This document shows, in pieces, positions 1 through 9,017 of a stretch of DNA of 64,000 nt (its first letter is position 1; every line of letters begins with the position of its first letter). This stretch comes from an uncultured Helicobacter sp. (GTDB lineage Bacteria > Campylobacterota > Campylobacteria > Campylobacterales > Helicobacteraceae). The notes under the pieces were generated by a model, which was not told the DNA's origin, did no database searches, and was given only the letters and a program-made list of their open reading frames with translations. Location: assembly GCA_944323645.1 (NCBI GenBank), contig CALUTE010000006.1, positions 1-64,000 on the forward strand, read 5' to 3'. The position numbers and the translations under genes are program-made.

Positions 1-709
1 TAGGATTTATGCCACTACTATGGTTAGCGGGGTATTCAATCTGCAAGTCAGAGGGCTTAGTAGTAGTTCCGCCCGATTCTAATATATCAGACACGCCAGT
101 AACTTCCTCGCCCTTAAATCCTTTGTTGTAAAATATTTTAGATTTTTTAACTTCTTTTTGTATATCTTTTAATTCTTTTCTTGTATGTGTGCTAAATATC
201 CACTCGCCATCATAATCCTTTGCTACACTCATAAAATAGCGGCTTTTATCCTCGCCTATAAATTCTTTTATAAATAAAATACCTCTACCATTATCAAGCA
301 CTAAATTAGGCTCTTGTATCGTTGGCTTGATATAAGGTAAAAATTCCTGTCTTTGTCTATTGTTTAGCTTTATGAGACTTCCTATTTTTAGATGAAAATC
401 ATCGCTAATCCCCGCTTTTTCTAAGGCTTCTTTGACTTCGGGCTTAAAGCTAGGTACAAACTCATCGTCAATGCTTTGTAAATTAAATTCCTTTATCTAC
501 ACTTCTTGTAAGTCTTGTGGCATCTCTTCGCTAGGTTCTGCCTTTAGCTCTTGAGGGATTTGCTCTTGTATCTCTTTAACTTCTTTTTCTTGTGGTGGTG
601 TGCTTACTTGCTCTTTTGGCTGTGGCTCTTGCGGTGTGGCTACTTCTCTAGCAGTAGTTTCATTTACGCTATTTGCTTGTTTTTCTATTTCTACCTCACT
701 TTTGGGCAT
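1..709 (-). pseudogene. PBECR-type (barnase/colicin E5-like) nuclease gene interrupted by an in-frame TAG; runs off the left edge
   Basis: The reading frame begins at ATG 709 and encodes 70 residues rich in Glu, Pro and Gln, then hits TAG at 497-499. The same frame stays open from 496 to the window edge, about 165 codons. The downstream part carries LKIGSLIKLNNRQR, YIKPTIQEP and a segment with GEWIFSTHTRKELK. This resembles the phage-barnase-EndoU-ColicinE5/D-RelE-like nuclease domain found at the ends of phage and mobile-element polyvalent proteins. I infer one gene with a nonsense mutation, because frame is kept on both sides of the stop. Alternatives are a short separate 70-residue ORF, or a sequencing error. 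The ribosome site before ATG 709 is weak. The family call is from memory of the family and is moderate. Confidence 0.5.
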
Positions 710-763
710 TACTTCGCTCTATATTATATAAATTTTAAAGTCAATATGGAGATGGACTAAATT

Positions 764-781
764 TTGGCATACTTATTGCTT
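764..781 (+). promoter_or_regulatory. Sigma-54 (RpoN) promoter of flgE
   Basis: TTGGCA and TTGCTT place GG at 766-767 and GC at 778-779 with exactly 10 bases between, the -24/-12 signature of RpoN promoters. It lies about 35 bases before the flgE ATG at 816. In H. pylori, flgE is a known RpoN class gene. The signal overlaps the alternative TTG start at 780, which argues that translation begins at 816 instead. Confidence 0.8.
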
Positions 782-815
782 GTTTGTTGGGCAAATCTCA
801 TCACAAAGGACGAAA

Positions 816-2966
816 ATGCTAAGGTCATTATGGTCAGGTGTAAGCGGTATGCAAGCGCACCAAATTGCTTTGGATATTGAAAGTAACAACATTGCCAATG
901 TTAATACAGTCGGGTTTAAATACTCAAGAGCTTCTTTTGTTGATATGCTATCCCAAACGAAACTTATCGCCACAGCTCCCTATAAAACTGGTCTTGGTGG
1001 TATGAACGACTTTTCTATCGGTCTTGGGGTTGGTATCAATGCAACAACAAAAGTGTTCTCTCAAGGTAGCACACAAAACACAGATGTTAAAACCGATATG
1101 GCGATTGAGGGAGAAGGGTTTTTTGTCATCTCTCCTGATAAAGGGGTAACACTGAACTATACACGCGACGGTAGCTTTTTGTTTGATGCAGAAGGAAATC
1201 TTGTAACAACTGGTGGTTATGTAGTGCAAGGTTGGCTTAAAGACGATCTCAAAAATGCCTCAAAAATGAGTGAGCAAGAATTCTATCACATTGATAGCAC
1301 AGGACCTATTCGCAATATCCAAATCGATCCCAATATGGTTATGCCAGCAAGAGCTAGCACAAATATCAAACTTCGCGCTAATCTCAATGCTGGCAGACAT
1401 AGTGATCAAAATGGCAATATTTACGCACTAGATTCTACTAGTAAAACTCCATCTGATGGTGTCAATCCTTTGTATGATTCTGCTGGGAATCTTACACAAA
1501 TGGCAGAAGATATGGGCGCGCTCTTTAACCAAGATGGCGATGCATTTGGATTAACTGAGAATCAAGGTATATGGGTAAGCTACAAAACAGCGCAAATGCG
1601 CAATAGCGTCATACCAACTAAAGAAAATAGCTCTATCACCATCAATGGCGCGAAAGTTTCTTTCTCAAATGACTCGGCTATGAGTGGTATTTCAACCTTA
1701 GTCGCTGCACAAAACGCGATAAATGGCATACGTGAAAAAACGGGTGTTGAAGCGTATGTAGAGGGCAAACTCTTAAAGCTTATCAACCGCAATGAGCTTG
1801 ATGGTGATGAGAAAACAAAAAATATCATAATTACAAAAGGTGGCACTGGTGCATTTGAAAACTTTGTGGAAGGAGATTCTGATATTACATCTTTCCGCTA
1901 TCGCTACACCAAGTCAGAATCCCCAGATTCATCGACAGGGCAGTTTAGAACAACAGAGGAGTTGCGCAGACTTATTCAATACGATGCAAATATGATCAAA
2001 GATCCTGATCGCGAGTACAATGATTCTACAGCCTCTGTCTCTGTTACAGTCAATAAATATGGTATGTTTGAAATGCTAAACCAAGACAATGGTGATGAGG
2101 AAGTGCAAAATATGTCTATCTTTGTCGCTGCGTATGGCTCTGACCAGATCTCTACCAATGTGCTGTTCAAAAATACTATGCGAGGACTCAACACCGCATC
2201 ATTACTTGAAGGAGGCACAGCTGTCTCCACAACACGTATTAGCCACGCGACACACACCACAACAATCGAGCTATTTGACTCGCTTGGCTCAAAGCACACA
2301 ATCCGCTTTGAGTTTGTAAAAACCGGTTCAGCAGAGTGGAGCTTCAAGGCTATCGTACCTGAACCTTCGGTAATTTATGGTGCTTCGGCTGCGCGTCCAA
2401 ATATTTTTGAGGGTGGGCGCTTGCGATTTAATAGCGATGGCAGCTTGGCAGGTATGAATCCGCCTATTATCCAATTTGACCCTAAAAATGGTTCGATTGC
2501 GCCACAGCGCTTAAGCCTCTCTTTTGGTGCTACGGGTGGCTTTGGCGGGCTTACAAGTGTTGATAAACAATCCGAAACTTACGCAATTGAGCAAGATGGC
2601 TATGGGGCAGGCGATTTGATAGACATACGTTTTGATTCTGTGGGCTCACTGCTTGGTTCATTTAGCAATGGGCGCACTATGGCACTAGCACAAGTTGCGC
2701 TAGCAAACTTTGCCAATAACACTGGGCTTCAAGCAGAAGGTGGCAACGTGTTTTCATCAACTGGAAACTCTGGGCAAGCAATGATTGGTGCAGCAAACAC
2801 TGGAAGGCGAGGCGGTGTAAGCGGAAGTAAGCTTGAGATGAGTAACGTAGATTTGAGTCGATCACTCACACAACTCATTGTTGTCCAAAGGGGCTTCCAA
2901 GCAAACTCAAAAGCCGTAACAACCTCTGACCAAATTCTAAACACACTGCTAAATCTCAAGCAATAA
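816..2966 (+). CDS. flgE: Flagellar hook protein FlgE
   Basis: A 716-residue protein that polymerises into the flagellar hook, the universal joint between rod and filament, exported by the flagellar type III apparatus. The N-terminus MLRSLWSGVSGMQAHQ and the C-terminus ending in ILNTLLNLKQ are the conserved helices of rod/hook proteins. The length matches the long Helicobacter FlgE (about 718 residues in H. pylori), with large variable D1/D2 domains between. I chose ATG 816 because AAAGGA lies at 805-810 and because the longer frame from TTG 780 would start inside the sigma-54 promoter. The gene stands alone, followed by a hairpin. The RpoN promoter places it in the middle class of flagellar genes. 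Confidence 0.97.
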   Translation: MLRSLWSGVSGMQAHQIALDIESNNIANVNTVGFKYSRASFVDMLSQTKLIATAPYKTGLGGMNDFSIGLGVGINATTKVFSQGSTQNTDVKTDMAIEGEGFFVISPDKGVTLNYTRDGSFLFDAEGNLVTTGGYVVQGWLKDDLKNASKMSEQEFYHIDSTGPIRNIQIDPNMVMPARASTNIKLRANLNAGRHSDQNGNIYALDSTSKTPSDGVNPLYDSAGNLTQMAEDMGALFNQDGDAFGLTENQGIWVSYKTAQMRNSVIPTKENSSITINGAKVSFSNDSAMSGISTLVAAQNAINGIREKTGVEAYVEGKLLKLINRNELDGDEKTKNIIITKGGTGAFENFVEGDSDITSFRYRYTKSESPDSSTGQFRTTEELRRLIQYDANMIKDPDREYNDSTASVSVTVNKYGMFEMLNQDNGDEEVQNMSIFVAAYGSDQISTNVLFKNTMRGLNTASLLEGGTAVSTTRISHATHTTTIELFDSLGSKHTIRFEFVKTGSAEWSFKAIVPEPSVIYGASAARPNIFEGGRLRFNSDGSLAGMNPPIIQFDPKNGSIAPQRLSLSFGATGGFGGLTSVDKQSETYAIEQDGYGAGDLIDIRFDSVGSLLGSFSNGRTMALAQVALANFANNTGLQAEGGNVFSSTGNSGQAMIGAANTGRRGGVSGSKLEMSNVDLSRSLTQLIVVQRGFQANSKAVTTSDQILNTLLNLKQ

Positions 2967-2979
2967 CCTACTATTTGCT

Positions 2980-3002
2980 ATAGCACAGAGATTCTGTGCT
3001 AT
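2980..3002 (+). terminator. Hairpin after flgE, likely terminator
   Basis: A perfect 10-base stem, ATAGCACAGA at 2980-2989 with its complement at 2993-3002, and a 3-base loop, starting 13 bases after the flgE stop. Only a short T run follows, so termination strength is uncertain. Confidence 0.5.
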
Positions 3003-3400
3003 GTTTAGGCTGCCAAAATTTTAGAATACATAAACCCTAAGAAACCTCATCTTAACATTCAATTTGGTAGATATTCTTAAGGTCTATCCTGCCAACGAAT
3101 TTCCTACCCTAAAGAATATAACTTTCAAATATATCACACAACCTAAGTTTTTAAACACAACAAGACACTCTCATATGTAAAGCAATATCTCTAATTACAG
3201 CAAAGAATCTAGAGTCTTTATTTTATAGATTTTGTATTCTTCATTTGTAATGTGTATTCACAACCAGAATCTAGCTAAAAGCTTTACTAAGCTAGATTCT
3301 CTAAGAGCCTTAGATTCTCTGAAGTTTGTGTTTGGCTAAAGGCTCACTCAAGCAGAATCTTGATTTTACAAAAGACGGTAGCAAGGCTAAAAGCCCAAGT
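3003..3400. repeat. Gene-free gap with a cluster of AGATTCT/AGAATCT heptamers
   Basis: No gene was found between flgE and the convergent chemoreceptor gene. The right part is dense in one heptamer: AGAATCT at 3204-3210, 3266-3272 and 3354-3360, and AGATTCT at 3294-3300 and 3312-3318. That is five copies in 157 bases. The same word recurs across the window in both strands. Its role is unknown. Confidence 0.55.
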
Positions 3401-5389
3401 TTAAAACTTTTTCCCTTGCACATCTTTTTGTATCGCATTTGCTATGGTATTGACTTGGTGCGTAATACTATTTGTTTCTTTAGCAATCTCAACATTTTCG
3501 TGCGTAATCACCTGAATTTGATTGATTGAATCATTGATTTGCGCAAGCCCACGTGTTTGCTCATTAATAGATTCTGAAATATCATTGATATTTTGCACAA
3601 GAACGCTAATATTTGCTTCAATCTCTCCAAGTGATTTACTCGTACGTTCCGCAAGTTGTCGCACAGAATCTGCCACCACTGCAAAGCCTCGCCCATGCTC
3701 TCCTGCACGTGCAGCCTCAATAGCAGCATTGAGTGCTAGCAAATTCGTCTGATCAGCAATATCTTGGATAATCGCCACAATATTGCGTATATCCTGTGCC
3801 TGGCTTGTTGCTTCACTTGTTTGTTGGCTGACATTTTGCATAGAAGCATTGATTTCACCAACCGCACTCACACTCTGCTCAAGCGCACTAGCCTGAGAAT
3901 TTGTACCCTGCAAAAGCTTGCCCATAGAAAATTCCAAGGTTTGGCTTTGCTCTGCTAGATTGCTTGCAAAATCTGATGAAGTTCTAAGCATTTGTATGAT
4001 TTCTTCTCCAAGCATATTTGCAGTTTTTTCTACACCACCTTTAGCATCGGGTATGGATTGCGTAAAATCAAAATTACGATAACTTTCAAACACTTGTGAG
4101 ATGATATTCATATTTGCGCCAATCTTAGATTCTAACACATCAAGCATACGATTGAGAATGACTTTTAGCTCTTGTATGCCCGGATTACTTGGGTCTGCCC
4201 CTACGCGTGCAGTCATATCACCAGATTCTATGACTTTTACAACTTCAAGCGTTTGTGCTATGGCGTTTTTGTCTTGTTTAATCGCTTCTTTTGTAAAGAT
4301 AATGTTATCATCAATCGCTTGTGCCATAATGCCAAATTCATCTTTTGATTTGATAGCAAGAAGAGGCGCATCATTTACCTTATGATTGACAAAATCAAAA
4401 AACTTCAGCAAGCCTGTTGTGATAGGTGTAATATGTCGTAGCTGATAAACAACAATCCAGTACAGCGCAATCGCTATCACAAGTACAATAATGATAGAAA
4501 AAATAGATTGGGCAATGATATAGCTATGTAATTCTGATTCAAAATCTTTTTCAGAATTTGTTGAACAAAGCAACCAATCCCTCTCGCTTACAATACAAAC
4601 CGCCATTTTTTCTACATCATTATAGGTATAATGCAACACTTGCGATGGGACTTCTTTTTCTGTTGGTACTTGAGTGCGCAAATAGCCGTATGCCTTGTAT
4701 TTTTCTCCGTCCTCTGAAAGAAGGATTTTCTCATCAGAATGTACAATATTGTAATCTCCTCTTTCATCTGAACCAATCACAAATACCGAACTGCTAGGCG
4801 TTGTTTTTAGCTCAACAAAGTCTCTTTGCAGGTCCTTGAGAAAAATATTTGCCCCAACCACTGCTATAAGCTTAGAATCAACAATAATAGGTACATAGAT
4901 TCCAGCAGTAAGCTCTCCTGTGGTAATATCAGGGTATGGTCTTGAAATTCCAGATTTCATTGTGCGTTTGGCAGCCTTATACCATTCCCGCGTACGCGCA
5001 TCAAACTTTTTGCTAGCATCTAAGATATAAGGCTTATTATTACTTTGCACATCAGTTTTTATAAGCAAACCATCAGCCTCATAGCCCACAAAAAGTGCAT
5101 CAATATTTGTAAGCCGAAAAGCCTCTTTAAGCCTATGTGATATTGTTTCGTGAGAAAAATCTCCATCTTCAACAAGTTCTTGTGCTATCGCTTGTACAAA
5201 TGTTATACGCGAGTCAAAATACGCATCCACAAAATTCACAGCATTTTTTACACTTTCTTGTTTGCCGTGTGTAACACTATTGACAATGCTCCACTTAGCA
5301 AGAAAAAAGTTTGCCGTAGAAAAAACAAAAAAACCGATAATAAGTAAAAGTGTTATAGTGATTGCGATCTTTTGCGCCACACTCTTCAT
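3401..5389 (-). CDS. Methyl-accepting chemotaxis protein with dCache sensor domain
   Basis: A 662-residue transmembrane chemoreceptor that signals to CheA/CheW. A first membrane helix at about residues 7-30 is followed by a periplasmic double-Cache sensor (about 35-285) containing [12 protein letters not shown] and [18 protein letters not shown], typical of dCache_1 domains that bind amino or organic acids. A second helix lies at about 290-315, then a HAMP-like linker and a coiled-coil signalling domain. Its hairpin tip reads [20 protein letters not shown]. The architecture resembles H. pylori TlpC, but the ligand cannot be read from sequence. I chose ATG 5389 because AAAGGAG precedes it at good spacing; the frame extends upstream to 5425. 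A T13 tract lies 56-68 bases before the start on this strand. Confidence 0.93.
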   Translation of the reverse strand: MKSVAQKIAITITLLLIIGFFVFSTANFFLAKWSIVNSVTHGKQESVKNAVNFVDAYFDSRITFVQAIAQELVEDGDFSHETISHRLKEAFRLTNIDALFVGYEADGLLIKTDVQSNNKPYILDASKKFDARTREWYKAAKRTMKSGISRPYPDITTGELTAGIYVPIIVDSKLIAVVGANIFLKDLQRDFVELKTTPSSSVFVIGSDERGDYNIVHSDEKILLSEDGEKYKAYGYLRTQVPTEKEVPSQVLHYTYNDVEKMAVCIVSERDWLLCSTNSEKDFESELHSYIIAQSIFSIIIVLVIAIALYWIVVYQLRHITPITTGLLKFFDFVNHKVNDAPLLAIKSKDEFGIMAQAIDDNIIFTKEAIKQDKNAIAQTLEVVKVIESGDMTARVGADPSNPGIQELKVILNRMLDVLESKIGANMNIISQVFESYRNFDFTQSIPDAKGGVEKTANMLGEEIIQMLRTSSDFASNLAEQSQTLEFSMGKLLQGTNSQASALEQSVSAVGEINASMQNVSQQTSEATSQAQDIRNIVAIIQDIADQTNLLALNAAIEAARAGEHGRGFAVVADSVRQLAERTSKSLGEIEANISVLVQNINDISESINEQTRGLAQINDSINQIQVITHENVEIAKETNSITHQVNTIANAIQKDVQGKKF

Positions 5390-5444
5390 TATAGAAAGCT
5401 CCTTTCTGTTTAATTTAGGCATCAAATCGCATAAAGCATATCAC

Positions 5445-5457
5445 AAAAAAAAAAAAA
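5445..5457 (-). repeat. T13 homopolymer upstream of the chemoreceptor gene
   Basis: Thirteen consecutive A on the plus strand, so thirteen T in the sense of the chemoreceptor gene, 56-68 bases upstream of its ATG and downstream of the aminotransferase stop. Tracts of this length slip during replication. At this distance a length change would alter promoter geometry rather than reading frame. Confidence 0.6.
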
Positions 5458-5495
5458 CGATTAAAAATTTGTAAAGTTTTTGTAAATTTTGAGAA

Positions 5496-6941
5496 TTATG
5501 GTCTTGTAAGTTCGGAAAGTGCGGAATCTAACGATTTAGTAACAGTGCATTGTGCTTCTAGAGAAAGGAAGGGTGAAAAAGGCAAAGAGAAAATCTCCTC
5601 ACATACTCGCTCTGCCACAGGAAACTCCCCCTTTTTGTGTCCCAAAAACGCAAAAGCTTCTTGTAAGTGCAAAGGTTTTGGATAGTGGATCGCAGTAGGA
5701 ATAGAGTGATGTGCGAGGCGTGTAAGAAGCTTTGTGCGCAAAGTGTTGGGTCGCGATATTCCTGCTTGCTTTATGCTAGATTCTAAAATGAGGGTATGAG
5801 AATCTAGTCGTAAAACATATTGTGCATACACGCTTGCGCTATTATATTCGATTTTTTGAGGTATAAGATAGCGCCATAGAGGATTTGTCGCGCTGTATTG
5901 AATGTGATGTGTGCGATAGTTTTGTGCGACTTTGTTACGTACAATACATTCATCTGCAAAATACTTAAGCTTAATGCGCAAAATCGCACACTGAAGATCA
6001 TCAAGTCTTGCATTAAGTCCTAAAATTTTGTGTTCATACTTACTGCTTTGCCCGTGATTGCGAAGCTTTTGTAGTCTTTCATAAAGTGCTTTATCTTTGC
6101 AAAAAACAGCACCACCATCGCCATAGCAAGCAAGCGGCTTGCTTGGAAAAAAACTTGTGATTCCAATATCACCAAAGCAAGGAGAATACAACCTGTGCTG
6201 TGGCAGGAAATTCTTATCATATGATAGTTTATTAGATTCTGCACATTCACTCGCATAAATACCAGAAGCAGAATCTAAAGCACAAGTATTTGCGCCATAC
6301 AAATCTGACCCAACCCCTGATACTTTGGGTATATCAGATTCTATAGATTCTGCAAGAGGATTTTGCTGAATGAATTCATTTGGGGTATTTTGCACCACCC
6401 ACGCCCCAAAACTTTGTGCTCCATCTTCGATTATAGCCACATTGGCACTTTTGGCAATAGCAGCAAGCTCACTTACAGCATAAGGCGCACCAAACAAGCA
6501 TACTGGAATAATCGCTTTAGTGCGCGGAGTGATTTTGGCGCGCACTTGATCCAAATTAAGCATATAAGAATCTGGCATAATATCCACAAATACCGGCGTA
6601 GCACCAACAAAGGCGATCATCTCTGCAGCAGCAACAAAACTAAAAACAGATGTTATCACCTCATCGCCTCGCTGCACACCAAGTGCTAGTAATGCTAGCA
6701 AAAGCGCACTTGTCCCGCTTGAACAAGTGAGCACATAGCGCGCACCTACAAAACGCGCAAGCTCCTCCTCTAGGGCTTCAGATTCTGCACCTAAGATAAA
6801 GACTTGGGAATCTAGCACGCGAGCAATAGCTGTATCAATCTCACTTTTGTAGGCAGAATATTGCGCACGCAAATCAACAAAAGGCATAGAATAAGTAGGT
6901 TTAGCGAGAGATTCTTGGCTATTTTTATGCTGTGTGTTCAT
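5496..6941 (-). CDS. DegT/DnrJ/EryC1-family sugar aminotransferase with an unusual internal insert
   Basis: A 481-residue PLP-dependent aminotransferase that transfers an amino group to a keto-sugar nucleotide. It is closest in feel to the WbpE/DegT type acting on 3-keto sugars. Visible hallmarks are PFVDLRAQ near residue 20, the substrate loop TCSSGTSALL (about 72-81), RGDEVITSVFSF, EDGAQSFGA (about 172-180) and the PLP lysine in SFFPSKPLACYGDGGA (Lys about 268). Between EDGAQSFGA and the lysine segment there is an extra stretch of about 70 residues (182-254) absent from ordinary family members. It is rich in Ser, Asp and Glu, and its DNA carries four AGATTCT-type heptamers. The C-terminus is normal. 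It is not linked to other sugar genes here. The start has no strong ribosome site, so it may be slightly off. Confidence 0.85.
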   Translation of the reverse strand: MNTQHKNSQESLAKPTYSMPFVDLRAQYSAYKSEIDTAIARVLDSQVFILGAESEALEEELARFVGARYVLTCSSGTSALLLALLALGVQRGDEVITSVFSFVAAAEMIAFVGATPVFVDIMPDSYMLNLDQVRAKITPRTKAIIPVCLFGAPYAVSELAAIAKSANVAIIEDGAQSFGAWVVQNTPNEFIQQNPLAESIESDIPKVSGVGSDLYGANTCALDSASGIYASECAESNKLSYDKNFLPQHRLYSPCFGDIGITSFFPSKPLACYGDGGAVFCKDKALYERLQKLRNHGQSSKYEHKILGLNARLDDLQCAILRIKLKYFADECIVRNKVAQNYRTHHIQYSATNPLWRYLIPQKIEYNSASVYAQYVLRLDSHTLILESSIKQAGISRPNTLRTKLLTRLAHHSIPTAIHYPKPLHLQEAFAFLGHKKGEFPVAERVCEEIFSLPFSPFLSLEAQCTVTKSLDSALSELTRP

Positions 6942-6977
6942 TATGTTTGGTAGAGATTATACAAATAGTATTTAGCA

Positions 6978-7868
6978 TTATAACATTGCATATTTTTCGA
7001 CCATAAAAACAGGATTATAACTCTTTTTGGCACGTCTTAGCCCTTCTATCCCTAAATCTTCCTCACGATTAGCATATACAAAAGCACTAAAGGCATTGGC
7101 AAGTAGCTGCTGATTAATAATTTGATATGCGCCTGTTATATGCGGTGCTGCTTTTTCGATATGGATTACAACCATTTTGTCATTCATCACTTCACCAAAG
7201 CTAAATGCAGCAATCTCATCATTCACATACACAACCCCACCGCGCAAATCTAAAGATACATAGGCTTGTAGCGCTTCTTGTATGCCTTGATTTTCTAGTT
7301 GTAAATCTTTTGTTGGTGCTGGGTGTGTAGCCAACCATTGGTTAGCTGCTGTGATAATGGCTGGAATGTTTTGCTGCGAGATAGGTTCATAGTGCCACTG
7401 CCCACTATAAGTTTGCAAAAACTGATTGAGATGGTTTTTTTTCTTGTGATATTTGCGCCCACTTAAAGCGATAAGCTCGCTAATGCTATACACATAATCA
7501 AAGCGTTCTTGACGCGCCATAGTTTTAAGGTTTGGAAAAAGCCTTTGTAGTAAAGGGAGATTTTTAGATTCTAGCGATTCAAAATGCAAAACAAACCCCT
7601 GCTCTTTTACATAAGATTCTAGGGCTTTTAATGCCTGTGCTTTATCTCCTGCGCCAATGGGGAAGAAGAAATATGGGTCTTTGTTGGCATATTTGGTTTG
7701 CAAAAGAAGTGTGTCATAACTTATAGCATAGCTTATCTCTCGCGCTACTCTCCAAATGTAGAGATTGCCAAAAATAATATCAGAGATAGCAAATTCCTCT
7801 TGTGCTAAAAATGGCATAATAACTGCCCTAGATTCTAGTGTGATAGGCATAAATTCTAATGTATTCAT
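6978..7868 (-). CDS. DUF2156 (phosphatidylglycerol lysyltransferase-like) protein
   Basis: A 296-residue protein of the DUF2156 group, whose fold is a tandem GNAT acyltransferase related to the aminoacyl-transfer domain of MprF. Characteristic features are GRKYHKKKNHLNQF in the middle and the C-terminal AKKSYNPVFMVEKYAM, where Lys-rich segments contact the substrate. No membrane helices are seen, so it lacks the flippase half of MprF. It follows pheA by 18 bases on the same strand and is probably cotranscribed with lysA and pheA. As I recall, H. pylori has the same gene order at this locus. The reaction is unknown, and an aminoacyl transferase role is inference. Confidence 0.75.
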   Translation of the reverse strand: MNTLEFMPITLESRAVIMPFLAQEEFAISDIIFGNLYIWRVAREISYAISYDTLLLQTKYANKDPYFFFPIGAGDKAQALKALESYVKEQGFVLHFESLESKNLPLLQRLFPNLKTMARQERFDYVYSISELIALSGRKYHKKKNHLNQFLQTYSGQWHYEPISQQNIPAIITAANQWLATHPAPTKDLQLENQGIQEALQAYVSLDLRGGVVYVNDEIAAFSFGEVMNDKMVVIHIEKAAPHITGAYQIINQQLLANAFSAFVYANREEDLGIEGLRRAKKSYNPVFMVEKYAML

Positions 7869-7886
7869 TATTGCTCGCTTTTTATA

Positions 7887-9017
7887 TTAGTCCATTTTGG
7901 GATAGCTACCAAGCCATTTGATCTGATTACCCCATTGCTCAAAAATCTCTGCAACTTTTTTGTCCTCCTTATGTCCATCAAAATCGACATAGAACCCAGA
8001 GGCAAAATCATCACGCGAGCGTATGGGGCGAGAATCTATTTTGGTAAGATTAATATTGGCGCGAGAAAAGCTCTCTAAAAATGTAGCCAGTGTTCCCACG
8101 CGATCAAAACCTTTTAATGTAGCAAAGATTGAGGTTTTGTCATTACCACTTGGAGCATTTTCAAAATCACTAATAATCACAAAGCGCGTTTTATTGCCAC
8201 TAAAGTTTTGGATATTATCAAACATAACAGGAAGATGATAGATTTTTGCTGCTATAGAGGAGCAAATTGCCGCGCTTTGTTTATCTTGCTTAGCAAGCTG
8301 GGCGGCTTTGGCAGTGGATTCTACAAAGATTTGTTCAAGTGCTGATAAATTATGCGCACCAAAAAACATATCACATTGCCCAAATGCAATATCTTTGCTA
8401 TAAATACGCTTGATTTGCTGAATATGCTCGCATTCAGAAGCAAGAGAAAGATGAATAGGTAAAATAACTTCAGCAATAATTTTTAAGCTAGAATTTGCAA
8501 GATTATCAATGCATTCACCAACGACTCCATTTGTGTTGTTTTCAATCGGCACAACACCATATTTAGCCTGATGAGATTCTACAATTTTAAACACTGCACT
8601 AACCGTGTTAATAGGTAGATATTCACTCATCGCACCAAAACGCTCCTCTGCGGCTTGGTGGGTATAGCTCCCTAGAGGACCAAGATAAGCGACCTTCTCG
8701 GGAAGTTCAAGATTGCGCGAAATAGCAAAGATTTCTTGATAAATCGCTTCAATTGCTTGGCGATTAAGATGTCTTGAGGGGAGCGCACTAAGGCGAGAAA
8801 TGATTGCACGCTCACGCTCTGGGCGATAAATGCTTGCATTGTTTTTTAGTTTTGTTTGCCCAATTTGTGCAACAATATCAAGCCTGTCATTAAGAAGTGC
8901 AAGAATCTTCTCATCGATTGTATCAATCTTTGCACGCAAAGCCAGTAAGCCCTTTTCTGCTTGATTACGATGTGCTACTTCTTGCTTTTTAGGTGCTGTG
9001 CTAGGGGTTTGTTTCAT
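7887..9017 (-). CDS. pheA: Bifunctional chorismate mutase / prephenate dehydratase
   Basis: A P-protein of 376 residues that converts chorismate to prephenate and then to phenylpyruvate, committing carbon to phenylalanine. An AroQ-type chorismate mutase occupies about residues 25-105 (LRAKIDTIDEKILALLNDR, RPERERAI). A prephenate dehydratase occupies about 108-285 (VAYLGPLGSYTHQAA, VPIENNTNGVV). A C-terminal ACT domain (KTSIFATLKGFDRVGTLATF, then SRPIRSRDDF) is expected to bind phenylalanine for feedback inhibition. ATG 9017 overlaps the lysA stop (TGATG), implying translational coupling. A GTG one codon upstream is also possible. Confidence 0.95.
   Translation of the reverse strand: MKQTPSTAPKKQEVAHRNQAEKGLLALRAKIDTIDEKILALLNDRLDIVAQIGQTKLKNNASIYRPERERAIISRLSALPSRHLNRQAIEAIYQEIFAISRNLELPEKVAYLGPLGSYTHQAAEERFGAMSEYLPINTVSAVFKIVESHQAKYGVVPIENNTNGVVGECIDNLANSSLKIIAEVILPIHLSLASECEHIQQIKRIYSKDIAFGQCDMFFGAHNLSALEQIFVESTAKAAQLAKQDKQSAAICSSIAAKIYHLPVMFDNIQNFSGNKTRFVIISDFENAPSGNDKTSIFATLKGFDRVGTLATFLESFSRANINLTKIDSRPIRSRDDFASGFYVDFDGHKEDKKVAEIFEQWGNQIKWLGSYPKMD

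Noticed and set aside
780..815. TTG start at 780 extending FlgE by 12 residues
   Set aside because: It lies within the -12 element of the sigma-54 promoter, and ATG 816 has a good ribosome site and the conserved N-terminus.
5425..5444. Poly-T after the aminotransferase considered as its intrinsic terminator
   Set aside because: No GC-rich stem precedes the T13 tract on the minus strand.
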